Made by a program: the position numbers and the translations under genes. A stretch of 64,000 nt of DNA, from positions 1 through 64,000 of the forward strand of contig CAMIVR010000007.1 in assembly GCA_946402065.1 (NCBI GenBank), in the 5' to 3' direction. Positions 31,767-42,003 of this stretch are shown here, one piece after another (within the stretch, counting starts at the first letter, position 1; each line of letters starts with the position of its first letter). This DNA comes from an uncultured Brevibacillus sp. (GTDB lineage: Bacteria > Bacillota > Bacilli > Brevibacillales > Brevibacillaceae). The notes under the pieces are model-generated. The model was not told the DNA's origin and did no database searches. It was given only the letters and a program-made list of their open reading frames with translations.

Positions 31767-31797
31767 GCGGGTCTTGCGTAAAGCAGACCCGTTTTTT
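31767..31797 (+). terminator. Intrinsic terminator after the MCP gene
   Basis: CGGGTCT...AGACCCGTTTTTT. Confidence 0.85.
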
Positions 31798-31921
31798 GCG
31801 TGTCCGGCAATGAGCCAGCCATCCAGTCAAAGTTTTTTGGCGAAAACTGCAAGAAATCGTGAACCTTTTCGTCTCTTTAATTGTTACATATGCAGACATA
31901 CCCGAAAAAGGAGGGAATCTG

Positions 31922-32425
31922 TTGACGGCAAAAGAGCTGTTTGAGTGCTACAAGCTGGACGTCTATCGAACCTGTTACTATATGCTGCAAAATCAACAGG
32001 ATGCGGAAGACCTTTGCCAGGAAGTGTTTGTGATTGCGATCCAGCAGGATTTTCGGCGAATCGAAAAACTGAAGCCGTGGCTGTTGAGTATTACGATGAA
32101 CACGTGTCGGAATTACCTCAAACGCAAAAAGCGCATCGTCTTGATGGAGTGGCTGAAGCAACTGACCGATCCGCAGCAAGTGGAAGAATCATACGAAGCG
32201 AAGGAACGTTTGAGCGAGCTGCAGCAGCTGCTGCAGAAGCTGCCGGAGCATATACGCTCGGTGATCGTGCTGAAATACTTGAACCAGTTGAAGAACGAAG
32301 AGATCGCAGCGGTGCTGGGAATTCCCGTGGGAACAGTGAAGTCGCGCTGCCACAACGGAATGCAGCAGCTGCGAAACAGTCTGCGAAGCGATTGTACCAA
32401 TCGAGCCTGGGAGGGGTTACTATGA
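31922..32425 (+). CDS. ECF-type RNA polymerase sigma factor
   Basis: QDAEDLCQEVFVIAIQQ; LPEHIRSVIVLKYLNQLKNEEIAAVLGIPVGTVKSRCHNGMQQL. TTG start with AAGGAGGG upstream. Confidence 0.9.
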   Translation: MTAKELFECYKLDVYRTCYYMLQNQQDAEDLCQEVFVIAIQQDFRRIEKLKPWLLSITMNTCRNYLKRKKRIVLMEWLKQLTDPQQVEESYEAKERLSELQQLLQKLPEHIRSVIVLKYLNQLKNEEIAAVLGIPVGTVKSRCHNGMQQLRNSLRSDCTNRAWEGLL

Positions 32426-33870
32426 GACAGGATTCGGAGCACTATGTAGACAGCCTTTTTTCGCAGGAGCAGGTGCCGAGGCCGGATTTCGACGCGATGT
32501 GGCAAGCGATTGAACAGCGGTTGGCACAAGCGGGGCCGACGCGGGACACTCGTCCCGGATTTTCCGGCAAGCTCAAATACGGTGCCTTGGCCATCGTTTC
32601 GACATGCCTGCTCACCGTATCGATCGGCGCGTACGTATCGCCGACGTTTGCCGAATACATCAAATCACTGTTTGACCGCAAGGATGCCGATGCCGGTCTG
32701 CAAACCGCTGCACAGCAAGGCTTCTCGCAGGAAACAAAAGCAGCGGTGACCGATCAGGGTATTACGATGCAAGTGATGGAGGCCATGGCTGATCCGACAA
32801 GGCTTGTCCTGACTGTCGGCTTGACCAAAAATGGCGAGCAGATCGATGCCTCCAAGATTTTTGACAAACACTTTGCCAACAGTTACGGCTTTCTGGAGGG
32901 TGGCTTTTATGTCACCGATGCTGCCGGCAATCTGGTGGCTGAGCGGATCGATGACGTCTATTCGCATGCGCCATATGCCGACCTGGTTTTCCGCGTCAAC
33001 CGGACGCTGGATACAAATGAGCTGGTCGCCCACCTGCGGATGAAGAAAATCGGGGAGACGGCAGGGGCATGGAAGCTGACCGTACCGGTCAATATGGAAA
33101 AGAGCATGATGGCCACCAAGGTCGTTCCTGTCGAGAAAACGTATAAAACCGCGCAGGGAGCGATTGTGAAGCTTAAAAACATCGTCTTTTCGCCGACAGC
33201 CACTCGGGTCGAAGTGGAAACCGACTGGACAGAGGAAGTAAAGGCAAGGGTTGCGAAGGAGCGGAGCGGCTATTTTGTCGAGAACGTGCTCTATCACATC
33301 GAGGATGAGAAAGGCAATGTGATCGCCAGCTCCAGCGACAAGGCCGACACCAGCCTGCAGCCCATCCTCAAGATCAGGGATCAGACGATCGACAGCGGCA
33401 GCAGACAGCGGTTCCACGACAACTACGTTCCGCTGCCTGCCGATCAAAAGTTGACATTCGTGCTGGAATCGATCGATCTGGCCTTTATGGAAGAGTCGGG
33501 GCCATCGGTTACATTTAACCCGCAAGACCTGGCGAAAAAACCGGCTGCGCTCACCTACAGAGGCAATACGTTTACGGTGTCCGGCTTTACGCTGGAGCAG
33601 GGCAAAGAGGCTCAGCTAGAAATGCAGGGGACGGGTGGCTCCACATACGCAGGCTCGTGGAAGCTGCTGGATGACAAGGGGAATGCGTATCAGCTGGAAA
33701 GTATGCTGGATGGCCGGATTTGGTCGGGGATCGGCGAGGATTCGACAAGCGGAAAGAGCAAGCGGACGATTTACGGGCTGGATCATGCGCCTAAGCGGCT
33801 AACGTTGAAGCTGGAGGCGATGATTGTACGGGACGATAAAGTGGATTGGCGAGTGCCTGTTAGACAATAG
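32422..33870 (+). CDS. DUF4179-type membrane protein, likely anti-sigma partner
   Basis: ATGA overlap with sigma gene; single TM (YGALAIVSTCLLTVSIGAYVSPTFAEYIKSLF) and large extracytoplasmic domain. Confidence 0.75.
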   Translation: MRQDSEHYVDSLFSQEQVPRPDFDAMWQAIEQRLAQAGPTRDTRPGFSGKLKYGALAIVSTCLLTVSIGAYVSPTFAEYIKSLFDRKDADAGLQTAAQQGFSQETKAAVTDQGITMQVMEAMADPTRLVLTVGLTKNGEQIDASKIFDKHFANSYGFLEGGFYVTDAAGNLVAERIDDVYSHAPYADLVFRVNRTLDTNELVAHLRMKKIGETAGAWKLTVPVNMEKSMMATKVVPVEKTYKTAQGAIVKLKNIVFSPTATRVEVETDWTEEVKARVAKERSGYFVENVLYHIEDEKGNVIASSSDKADTSLQPILKIRDQTIDSGSRQRFHDNYVPLPADQKLTFVLESIDLAFMEESGPSVTFNPQDLAKKPAALTYRGNTFTVSGFTLEQGKEAQLEMQGTGGSTYAGSWKLLDDKGNAYQLESMLDGRIWSGIGEDSTSGKSKRTIYGLDHAPKRLTLKLEAMIVRDDKVDWRVPVRQ

Positions 33871-33999
33871 ACAAAACAGATTGATCAACTTTATCGAAAG
33901 TAGTTCCCCCTTTTCCATTCGCGAAGTATGTGCATCTTTTGTTGGCAAACGGGTAGCAGACGCACTACGAGAGGTACCGGAGATATGAAGACGTGACAA

Positions 34000-34036
34000 A
34001 GCCCTCCTTCGGGTGTAGCCGGGGGAGGGCTGTTTT
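34000..34036 (+). terminator. Terminator-like hairpin
   Basis: AGCCCTCC...GGAGGGCTGTTTT. Confidence 0.6.
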
Positions 34037-34200
34037 GTATCCTCGATCAAAGACGTACATGGCTCCGATTTCATCGATCAGCGATTCCATTTGCGTGGTC
34101 GTTGGACTTGGAGGGAGTACGGTTAGCAAAGACGAGCCAAAGATGAATCTTGACTCCCGCTTGCTTTCATGTCGCTGCTTCCGAACCACTGAGGAATGAA
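34030..34200 (-). pseudogene. Fragment of an IS4-family-like transposase
   Basis: Minus-strand TTTQMESLIDEIGAMYVFDRGY matches the DxxQ...ID..GAMYVFDRGY block typical of IS4-type DDE transposases; flanks do not continue the frame. Confidence 0.5.
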
Positions 34201-34597
34201 AATAGAAGTTATTGTCAAGATAGAATTAAGGAATCAAAGGACCGTTAGTGTCACTAATATCCCAATTTGCTTCTGAAGATGTTGTTTTGACAGAATACGA
34301 TATTGAGCCCAATAATACTCTCAAACCTTCACGACAAGTAATGGCCGCTGTACCAGTAGTTGACTTTATAAGTATACGTGTACTCTATTCCAAAATTTTG
34401 CTTAGATTCCAAATTTTTTATGAAACTTTCACAATGTCGTAATGTGTTGAATAGAAATTTGGTTGAGAATTAAGTACCCTGTGATGAATAAGCCAACATT
34501 CTTTACTATTAAATTCGATATGGTGAACAGTATGATTGTGTAGCTCTTTTAAAAAAGGCTATCTTATATCTTGATGTTGATATTCAGCCAAAAGAAA

Positions 34598-34626
34598 AAA
34601 ACCGCCATTGTACGGCGGGTTTTTCA
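34598..34626 (-). terminator. Intrinsic terminator for the alcohol dehydrogenase gene (bidirectional)
   Basis: AAAACCGCC-ATTGTAC-GGCGGGTTTTT. Confidence 0.85.
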
Positions 34627-34650
34627 GCTAAAGTTCTCCGTAACTGACTC

Positions 34651-35631
34651 TCAATGAACCTGTGTTTCCAAATTAATGACTACCTTGCCTACCACGCGAC
34701 CTTCTCCAAAATACTCAAGTGCTTTTGCTGTGTCCTTTAAAGAAAACCGCCGATCGATAACTGGCGTGACCTGACCTGTTTCAATAAAGGATTTCCAAAC
34801 CAACTGATCGTTATGGTTCGGTTTATGAACCAGTACCTTCACTTTCTTCTTTTCAACCCAAGCGATCGACGGTGACACCAGCAGAGCCTGAAAGATCCGA
34901 GGCAGAGAACCGCCAACCATGACATACGTGCCTCCTGATTTGAGTGCTTTCTTGATCTCGAAAATCGAACGATTCCCGACAACATCAAGGATCACGTCGT
35001 AACGCCGACCGCTGTTGGTGAAATCTTCTTTCGTATAATCCAGCACGTGATCTGCTCCGATTGAACGCAGCATTTCCAGCTTCTCAGCTCTATCCACACC
35101 AGTCACATCAACCTCAAGCAATTTGGCATATTGAATTCCAAATGTACCTACCCCGCCGCCCGCCCCATTAATCAAAACCTGATAACCTTTTGAAAGCTTC
35201 CCTTTATCACGTAATCCTTGTAAGGCTAGAACAGCCGCTTGTGGAATGGCGGCTGCCTGTTCAAAACTCAAACCTTCAGGTTTTTGCGTCAATGCTTCTT
35301 CGTTAGCGCATACGTATTCAGCAAACCCGCCCCAACCGCAACCAGAAATGTCTCCAAAAACTTCGTCCCCCTGCCTAAACTTATTGACAGCAGCGCCCAC
35401 AGAGACTACCCGCCCCGCTATGTCAGCGCCTAGGGTGCGGTAACGGGGCTTGCGAAGTCCGCCAAGTCGGGTCACAAACGGTTTTCCACGTAGGAGATCC
35501 CAATCCCAGGAATTCACCGATGCAGCGTGCACTCTGATCAGCACTTCATGATCCAAAGGTTGGGGGATTTCCACTTCTTCCATTCGTAGGACATCGGGCG
35601 TTCCGTAGGTATCATACACCAGTGCCCTCAT
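34651..35631 (-). CDS. Zinc-type/quinone-oxidoreductase-like NAD(P)-dependent alcohol dehydrogenase
   Basis: MRALVYDTYGTPDVLRMEEVEIPQP; VLINGAGGGVGTFGIQYAKLLEVDVTGV. Upstream extension to 35709 is possible. Confidence 0.92.
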   Translation of the reverse strand: MRALVYDTYGTPDVLRMEEVEIPQPLDHEVLIRVHAASVNSWDWDLLRGKPFVTRLGGLRKPRYRTLGADIAGRVVSVGAAVNKFRQGDEVFGDISGCGWGGFAEYVCANEEALTQKPEGLSFEQAAAIPQAAVLALQGLRDKGKLSKGYQVLINGAGGGVGTFGIQYAKLLEVDVTGVDRAEKLEMLRSIGADHVLDYTKEDFTNSGRRYDVILDVVGNRSIFEIKKALKSGGTYVMVGGSLPRIFQALLVSPSIAWVEKKKVKVLVHKPNHNDQLVWKSFIETGQVTPVIDRRFSLKDTAKALEYFGEGRVVGKVVINLETQVH

Positions 35632-35783
35632 TTTACCTACCCCTTGTTTCACTTGACGACCTCCTTCCAATCCTAAACTAATGTTCATTGCATAGGTCTT
35701 TTCTAACATGGTTGAGTCCGACCATTCGCAAAATTCAATGTTACAACTCTATACGTCATGCACACATTTCTGGTTTCAGCCTA

Positions 35784-36474
35784 AACTATACTCGCGATCA
35801 CTCAACAGTAAGTTATCCGTCGAAGCCTAGCGTTCGTATTCTTCACAGAAAACAGGCATGAGGACACCAACATGTTTTTCTTATTCGACGTTGTGTTCTC
35901 ATATTCCTTGCTGTCAAGATAGCGGAACCACGCCAGGTAATGCTCCAAATATTTAGTTGCCACACCGTTGAAACGGTCCATCCACTTCTACAGACGGCTA
36001 TGGTAGCTGTTGACGTTCTGGATATGGTAAACGCCTTTGACGCGCTGTTTCCCATCGGACTTGAAACGGTAATGTGCCAAACCCTTTTGATTGGCATAGG
36101 AACTGAACGTGCGCCAGGAATCCGTGCAAAGCACGTTGGAGTTCGATAGGTGAGACCCAATTGCTTCATCCAATTTCGTAGTACGAATGCGTCCACGCCC
36201 AAGTACGCCAGAGAAGGTCATTTTCTGACGGTCTCGGGCGACCAGTACGCAGACTTGGTCATTACTGATGCCACGGTGCTTCGCTTTACCGCCGCGCTTG
36301 CGCGGCTTGCGTTCGGTAATATTCCGCCTGCCCTTTTCCGAGTACAGGAAGTAGGTTTCGTCCATTTCGACTATACCTTGGAATGTTTCGGTCGGAACCT
36401 GTTTAAGCGCAGCGAGAATCTTATGGCGCCAGTAAAAGAGGGTCACGAATGAAAATATGCGAATGGTATAGTCC
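35784..36474 (-). mobile_element. Degenerate IS1595-family-like element with truncated transposase
   Basis: Minus-strand FYWRHKILAALKQVPTETFQGIVEMDETYFLYSEKGRR...[44 protein letters not shown]; N-terminal zinc-ribbon part missing, in-frame TAG; ACTATAC (35785-35791) and GTATAGT (36466-36472) at opposite ends in inverted orientation. Confidence 0.7.
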
Positions 36475-36541
36475 GTTCTTTTTTTGTCCCACCGACTTCG
36501 GTTACGCTAGGAAAAAACGAGATCCAAGAGGAGAGGGGAGC

Positions 36542-37279
36542 ATGAAAATACCGGCGATTCACCCGCTTCGGCTCGTCGCGATCGTGCTGATTGCCATGAT
36601 TGTCGCCTATGGTTCGTACATGTATTGGAAGCCACAGACATTTGCTTATGCCAAGCTGCGCGATGGCGTCGTTTTGGAGGGGGGAGCTGCGCTGAAGGCA
36701 GAGTACGTCGAGCGGGCATCTCTGGCCACTGGCGGGCTTTTGTCAGGGGAGCGCTCTCCAATTCCCGGGTTAATTCCGTACAGCCAAATCGCAGCGTACA
36801 TCAATATGCCTGTCTCAAGACGATTGAGTGGCGGTGTGCCCTTGCTCAGTGCCGATCTGATGGGAAAGGAGAGCGAAGGGATGAGCAGTGTGCTGGGTCA
36901 GGGGATGACAGGAATGAGCATACCGGTGGACAACATCGTCGGCGTGACCCCGTACCTGACGATTGGGGATCGCGTTCATCTGTACACCTCTTTTGAGGAC
37001 GATGCAGGGGCACATACGGGCTTGCTGCTGCGGGAAATGCCTGTGATTGCGCTGCAAAGAGAGCAGGAAGCGGATCTCCCCAGGCTGGTAGCGGTCACGA
37101 TTGAACTGACGATGGATGAGGCAGTGTTGCTGACACATGCCCTTCACTACGGAAAAATCCACTTGGGCAAGGCTGCGACAACTGATCAGAAAGGACCGGG
37201 GATCGGCGATGCGGCCTTTGCAAAAGCACTGATGAATACGAAAAAACGATGGAGTGATAGTGGGGATGAGCAAAGATGA
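36542..37279 (+). CDS. Cluster A: CpaB/RcpC-like SAF-domain pilus assembly protein
   Basis: N-terminal TM, AYAKLRDGVVLEGGAALKAEYVERAS, GMTGMSIPVDNIVGVTPYLTIGDRVHLY. ATG 36542 with GAGAGGGGAG. Confidence 0.8.
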   Translation: MKIPAIHPLRLVAIVLIAMIVAYGSYMYWKPQTFAYAKLRDGVVLEGGAALKAEYVERASLATGGLLSGERSPIPGLIPYSQIAAYINMPVSRRLSGGVPLLSADLMGKESEGMSSVLGQGMTGMSIPVDNIVGVTPYLTIGDRVHLYTSFEDDAGAHTGLLLREMPVIALQREQEADLPRLVAVTIELTMDEAVLLTHALHYGKIHLGKAATTDQKGPGIGDAAFAKALMNTKKRWSDSGDEQR

Positions 37280-38655
37280 CAGGAAATGCTAAGCGGGTTC
37301 TACTGATCGACGATGACGTACTGGCCGTCACCGAGCTAAGACAGAAGCTGCTGTCCAGTCAGCAGATACACATATGCGGAGAGGTTTCACGGGTGGAGGA
37401 CCTCTGGCAAGTCATCCACGGTTCACAGCCTGACGTGATCGTCGTAGGGAGTTTACAAGGAATGGAGATCGGCGTTTTGTGCCAGCAAATCCGTTTTTAC
37501 TGTCCGCATGTAACCTTTATTGCCGCGTGCTCGGCGAGAGAGATGCACTGGGAGCCGTTTTTGCGCAATTTGGGCATTTGGATCATTGCCAAACCGGTCC
37601 TTCCGTCGCAGTTGGAGATGCTTTGTGCACAAATTGCACCTGCGAATTATCTGGCGATGACAGGGGCGTCCTTCCCGCCACCGGAAATCCCGGCAATCGC
37701 TGAACGCCAGGAACCGCCATACGCACCGAAGCCCAACAGCTCGCAATACCTGATAACGGTATACGGGCCAAAAGGCGGTGTGGGGAAAACCTTTCTATCG
37801 CGCGAATTGGCCATTTACTTTGCGCTCGGGAAAAAGGAGGGTCGGCCGCTAAAAGTGCTTGCCGTCGACTTTAATCTCGATTTGGGCACGTTTGCCACGT
37901 CGCTTAATTTACCGCGGACGCCGAACCTGTTTACGTGGGTACAGGCGATCGACGAGCAGCTGATGACCGTCATTGAACGGGAAGGCAAACAGGCCGGCTC
38001 GCTCAGTCATGGCGAGTGGCAGGAGTACAGCAGCGCACTGCGATTTGCTCCCGAAGACGTCAAGCGCTACATTGTCACGCATGAACAATCCGGGTTGCAC
38101 GTGCTGACCTCACCGCGCGAAATCAGGCAGAGCTTTGAGATAAAAGATTACCATCTGTACGTCATGCTGGAGACGTTAAAGCTGAGTGACTATGACGTGA
38201 TCCTGATCGATACGGCTCCCGATACGTCAGATGCAACCATCCAGGCGCTGTTTTTTGCCCACAAAGTGGTCATGGTCGGCAATCCGGTAGTAGATGCAAT
38301 TGAAAATATCCAGCGCATGTTAAAGCTGCTGCGGGAAGCAGAGTACCCAGAGGAGCGCATCCAGATTTGCATCAACCGACTGCAACGCAAAGAAATGTTT
38401 ACTGTGGAAGAAATGCGCGCTTATTTTCAGCTTCACCCGAGTAAAACCGTCCATACGGTGCCAGATGACAGTGAAGTGAAGCGCTCGATCAATTCGGGTG
38501 TCCCACTGATGCTGCATCCAGGGAAAATCGCTGCCAAGACTGCGATTGAATCACTTGCCAATGCCCTGATCCCGCTTGCCGTCGGACAAGAAACTCACGC
38601 AGACAAGCAAAAAGGCAAGTCGCGACAGTCGCTGTTTCAGTGGTTGAGAAAATAG
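37276..38655 (+). CDS. Cluster A: TadZ/CpaE-like ParA ATPase with N-terminal receiver-like domain
   Basis: RVLLIDDDVLAVTELRQKLL; intact deviant Walker A YGPKGGVGKTFLSRELA. Confidence 0.88.
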   Translation: MTGNAKRVLLIDDDVLAVTELRQKLLSSQQIHICGEVSRVEDLWQVIHGSQPDVIVVGSLQGMEIGVLCQQIRFYCPHVTFIAACSAREMHWEPFLRNLGIWIIAKPVLPSQLEMLCAQIAPANYLAMTGASFPPPEIPAIAERQEPPYAPKPNSSQYLITVYGPKGGVGKTFLSRELAIYFALGKKEGRPLKVLAVDFNLDLGTFATSLNLPRTPNLFTWVQAIDEQLMTVIEREGKQAGSLSHGEWQEYSSALRFAPEDVKRYIVTHEQSGLHVLTSPREIRQSFEIKDYHLYVMLETLKLSDYDVILIDTAPDTSDATIQALFFAHKVVMVGNPVVDAIENIQRMLKLLREAEYPEERIQICINRLQRKEMFTVEEMRAYFQLHPSKTVHTVPDDSEVKRSINSGVPLMLHPGKIAAKTAIESLANALIPLAVGQETHADKQKGKSRQSLFQWLRK

Positions 38656-38659
38656 AAGG

Positions 38660-40165
38660 GTGGAGATGGGAGTGTTTAACCGAAATCGATTGCTCGGACT
38701 GGAGCAACCGCCTGCGTCCATGCTGGAGGACCTGCGAAATGCGGGTAGACAGACACTGCGGGCGAAGCAAATGATTGGCACCAGCGATACGGAAAACGTC
38801 CGGTCGTTTCTCGACCAGGAGCAAATTGCTTTGGCGGAAATTGAAGCGAATGTAAAAATGCAGATCGTCGAAAAGTACGGGAAAAGGCTGTGGGAGGACA
38901 AGGACAACAGCGTGTTTCTCGAGGAATTGACACGGGATATACGGCTTCTCCTGGAAATGAAGGCGCCGATCAAAAACAACCACCTGGAGCAAGTCGTTCA
39001 AAAGCTGCTTCACGAGCTGGTGGGATGGGGGCCATTGGATCAATTGCTAGAGGACCCGGACATTACAGAGATTCTGTTTCATCGCTACGACAAGCTGGTC
39101 GTGGAACGAAAAAGCCTAGGTCGGCTGGAGGAATATCCGACCAAAGTGTTTCGCGATGAAGACGAGCTGCTGCGCTTAATTGAGCAAATTGCCGCTTCCA
39201 TGGGCCGAGAGTTCAATGAAACGAAAGCCGAGCTGAACACGCAGCTGCCGGATGGCTCGCGGATTGCCGCTACGCATCGGTCGATTTCGCCCGACGGCCA
39301 TATGCTGACGATTCGGAAGCATCGCGATTTGCTAACGCGAACAGAGTATTTGCAATACGGCTCGATATGTGAACCAGTTTTGCAATTTTTGCAGTGGGCC
39401 GTCGGGCTCTCTCGGGCATCCGGAATTGTCAGTGGCGGTACAGGATCGGGTAAAACGCATCTGCTTAATTTAATCTCCACGTTCATACCGGAAAATCTGA
39501 GCGTGATTACGATTGAAGACGTGCTGGAGATGAAGTTTCAGCACCCGTTTGTCCGACGGTTTCTGGCCAAACCGGCCAACCATGAGGGAAAGGGCGGCTA
39601 TTCCATTCGCGACTGTGTACGTCTTTCGTTGCGCAAGCGCCCAGATGTGATCATTGTTGGGGAAACCCGCGGCGGAGAGATTATCGATATTCTTTGGGCG
39701 ATGAATACCGACCACCCCGGAAGCTGGAGCACTGCACATGCAAACTCACCGCGTGCTTTGATTGACTCGACGCTGCCGATTTTATTCGGCAAGGCCGATG
39801 AAAGCTACAGCAGCTCGGAGCGGAATTTGATGATCGGCTCGGCGATTCAGCTCATCGTACAAGTGAAGCGCTTTGAAGAGGATGGCAGCCGGAAGGTTGT
39901 CGCCATTACCGAAGTAATTGGCACAGGGGAGTCACATGAGGAGCGAATCAAACGGGTTTGCAACGTCAGGCAGGTCATACCCAATCGCGTCTACCTGCAG
40001 GATATTTACACATATGAACCAACCGGAATAGTAAATGGGCGGATTGTAGGGCAGTACAGATGGACCGGATACAAGCCGGAACGCATGGTCCGCAAATGGT
40101 TGGCAAAAGGGGTGCAGCAGGAGGAAATCGATCGGGTATTTTTTACGACTCCAATTGTAATGTAA
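38660..40165 (+). CDS. Cluster A: TadA/CpaF secretion ATPase
   Basis: SGGTGSGKTHLLNLIS, VGETRGGEIIDILWAMNTDHPGSWSTAHANSPRALI. Confidence 0.95.
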   Translation: MEMGVFNRNRLLGLEQPPASMLEDLRNAGRQTLRAKQMIGTSDTENVRSFLDQEQIALAEIEANVKMQIVEKYGKRLWEDKDNSVFLEELTRDIRLLLEMKAPIKNNHLEQVVQKLLHELVGWGPLDQLLEDPDITEILFHRYDKLVVERKSLGRLEEYPTKVFRDEDELLRLIEQIAASMGREFNETKAELNTQLPDGSRIAATHRSISPDGHMLTIRKHRDLLTRTEYLQYGSICEPVLQFLQWAVGLSRASGIVSGGTGSGKTHLLNLISTFIPENLSVITIEDVLEMKFQHPFVRRFLAKPANHEGKGGYSIRDCVRLSLRKRPDVIIVGETRGGEIIDILWAMNTDHPGSWSTAHANSPRALIDSTLPILFGKADESYSSSERNLMIGSAIQLIVQVKRFEEDGSRKVVAITEVIGTGESHEERIKRVCNVRQVIPNRVYLQDIYTYEPTGIVNGRIVGQYRWTGYKPERMVRKWLAKGVQQEEIDRVFFTTPIVM

Positions 40166-40178
40166 GGGGGGGAGCGAG

Positions 40179-41087
40179 GTGAATGATTCACTTTTGCCAT
40201 CTTTTGTTTCCATGCTGCTCGGTATTTGCCTGATTGTTCTGCTACTGCCCGACAGGCTGTTGCATTTGCGCAGGGAACATCTCGAGCACGTGGTGACGAA
40301 GCAAATCGTACAGGGACGATTGACGTGGTCGGACAAGCTGCAGCAGCGCCTGGATAAACATCAGACCGGATTTGTCGTCAGCCAGTATCTTTTGCTTACG
40401 GGGTGTTTTGGCGGGGCTGCCTACATGGTGAGTCAAGCCGTCCTGCAGATTTGGTGGCTTGCGTTGCCTACAGTGCTTACTGGTGTGATCTGCAGCGAGC
40501 GGTTAATCAATCTCCGCAGCGAGAAAAGAAAGCAGCGCTTTGAAGAGGGCAATATCAGGGCAATGCGAATTATGGCCAGTTCGTTGCGGACATCCCCTTC
40601 GTATCTTCACGCGTTTGAACAAGTGGCTGCCAGTCCATTTGTCCACAAGTCGATTGCTGCAGAGTATAGCCGCGTCGTAGAATTGCTGCGGGGCCAAGTC
40701 CCTCTCGAGCGGGCGATGAATTATTTTTACCAACGAACCGGTTCAGATGATATCGCCTATCTCGCTACGATTGTTCAAGTCCAGCGCGAACTGGGCGGAG
40801 ACATGGCGAAGACGCTCGATCAGGCTGCATCGGCCATGTTGCGACGAAAGCAGCTTACCCGCAAGCAGAGGGCTGCCCTGTCCCAAATTCTCGCCCAAGT
40901 CAATCTGATGACGGCCATGCCGTTTCTGTTTGCCATTGCGCTCTACGCAAACAATCCCCATCACTTTGATCCCCTGCTGGAATCACTCGGTGGACGAGTG
41001 GCAATCCTTGGCGCTTTTTTTTCTGTTCTGGCTGGCGGGGAACTGATTCGCTACATCGCTTTGAAGCAGATGCGCAGAGGAGGGTGA
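40179..41087 (+). CDS. Cluster A: TadB-like type II secretion F platform protein
   Basis: GSDDIAYLATIVQVQRELGGDMAKTLDQAASAML plus TM segments. Confidence 0.88.
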   Translation: MNDSLLPSFVSMLLGICLIVLLLPDRLLHLRREHLEHVVTKQIVQGRLTWSDKLQQRLDKHQTGFVVSQYLLLTGCFGGAAYMVSQAVLQIWWLALPTVLTGVICSERLINLRSEKRKQRFEEGNIRAMRIMASSLRTSPSYLHAFEQVAASPFVHKSIAAEYSRVVELLRGQVPLERAMNYFYQRTGSDDIAYLATIVQVQRELGGDMAKTLDQAASAMLRRKQLTRKQRAALSQILAQVNLMTAMPFLFAIALYANNPHHFDPLLESLGGRVAILGAFFSVLAGGELIRYIALKQMRRGG

Positions 41088-41088
41088 C

Positions 41089-42003
41089 ATGGAGGTTATC
41101 GCTTCGATTCTCACCGCTGTGGCAATTTTATTGTATTTACTTCCGAGCAGCTTTGTCGCAAAGGGAACAATGTCCCACGGGATGCTGTTCGACCGGATTG
41201 AAGTGGAACAGAAAACGCTCTTCCAGATGACGTTTTCCCGGGCGAAACGAGGTCTGCCGGGGCTTGCCTACCTGCAGAAAAACAAAAAGGCAGCAGAAAA
41301 GCTGGCGAGAATGCTCGGCGTAGAACGGGAAAAAGTCTCCGTCAGTCTGCAGCGTCTGCGCTGGACTGTCAGCATCGAGGAAGTATTGTTGGCAAAGGTG
41401 GTCGGGGCTGGTTTTGTCTGCCTGAGTCTCATCTATGTTCTCATTTTGATGAGAACAGGCCGCTCATTATCGACGTTCCAACTCATTCCGGTAGTAGCCG
41501 CAATCCTGATCTTTTTGCTTCCGACGTACTTGATTGAGCGCGCGGATAAACAAGCCAAAGAGGAGATTAGAATCCAGATTCCGATTTTTTTTGGCATCGT
41601 TCAATCATTGGTTGAAGCAGGAATGCCTATTCATGCTGCCGTACGCGCTACGGCTAGACGGTATCAGACAAGGCTGGGGAGAGAGATCGCCTTGCTTGAG
41701 GTGGATGAGAAACGCTTCGGGAACTGGCGCAAGGCTTTGGAGGAGCTGGCCTATCGCTGGGACGTTGATGCATTTGTGTCGATTGTAATGGAGATCAACG
41801 AAGCCTTGACCAAAGGCGTAAGCATTGCGCCGATGCTGGCGGTTCAGGTGGAAGAGCAAATAAAGCAGCAGGAGGATGAAGCGGCCAGTCAGACCAATCG
41901 CTTGCAGGTTCGGCTGATACCACTGCTGGTTGTGTTCATGGGCGTGCCCTTGATGTTTTTGGTGATGGGGCCGGCATTTCTCGGCATCGGGCAAAATTTA
42001 TAG
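41089..42003 (+). CDS. Cluster A: TadC-like platform protein
   Basis: VDAFVSIVMEINEALTKGVSIAPMLAVQVEEQIKQQ plus TM segments. Confidence 0.88.
   Translation: MEVIASILTAVAILLYLLPSSFVAKGTMSHGMLFDRIEVEQKTLFQMTFSRAKRGLPGLAYLQKNKKAAEKLARMLGVEREKVSVSLQRLRWTVSIEEVLLAKVVGAGFVCLSLIYVLILMRTGRSLSTFQLIPVVAAILIFLLPTYLIERADKQAKEEIRIQIPIFFGIVQSLVEAGMPIHAAVRATARRYQTRLGREIALLEVDEKRFGNWRKALEELAYRWDVDAFVSIVMEINEALTKGVSIAPMLAVQVEEQIKQQEDEAASQTNRLQVRLIPLLVVFMGVPLMFLVMGPAFLGIGQNL

Noticed and set aside
35843-36202. 119-aa minus-strand ORF in the transposase region
   Set aside because: Wrong frame relative to the conserved transposase residues; the real frame is interrupted by TAG.
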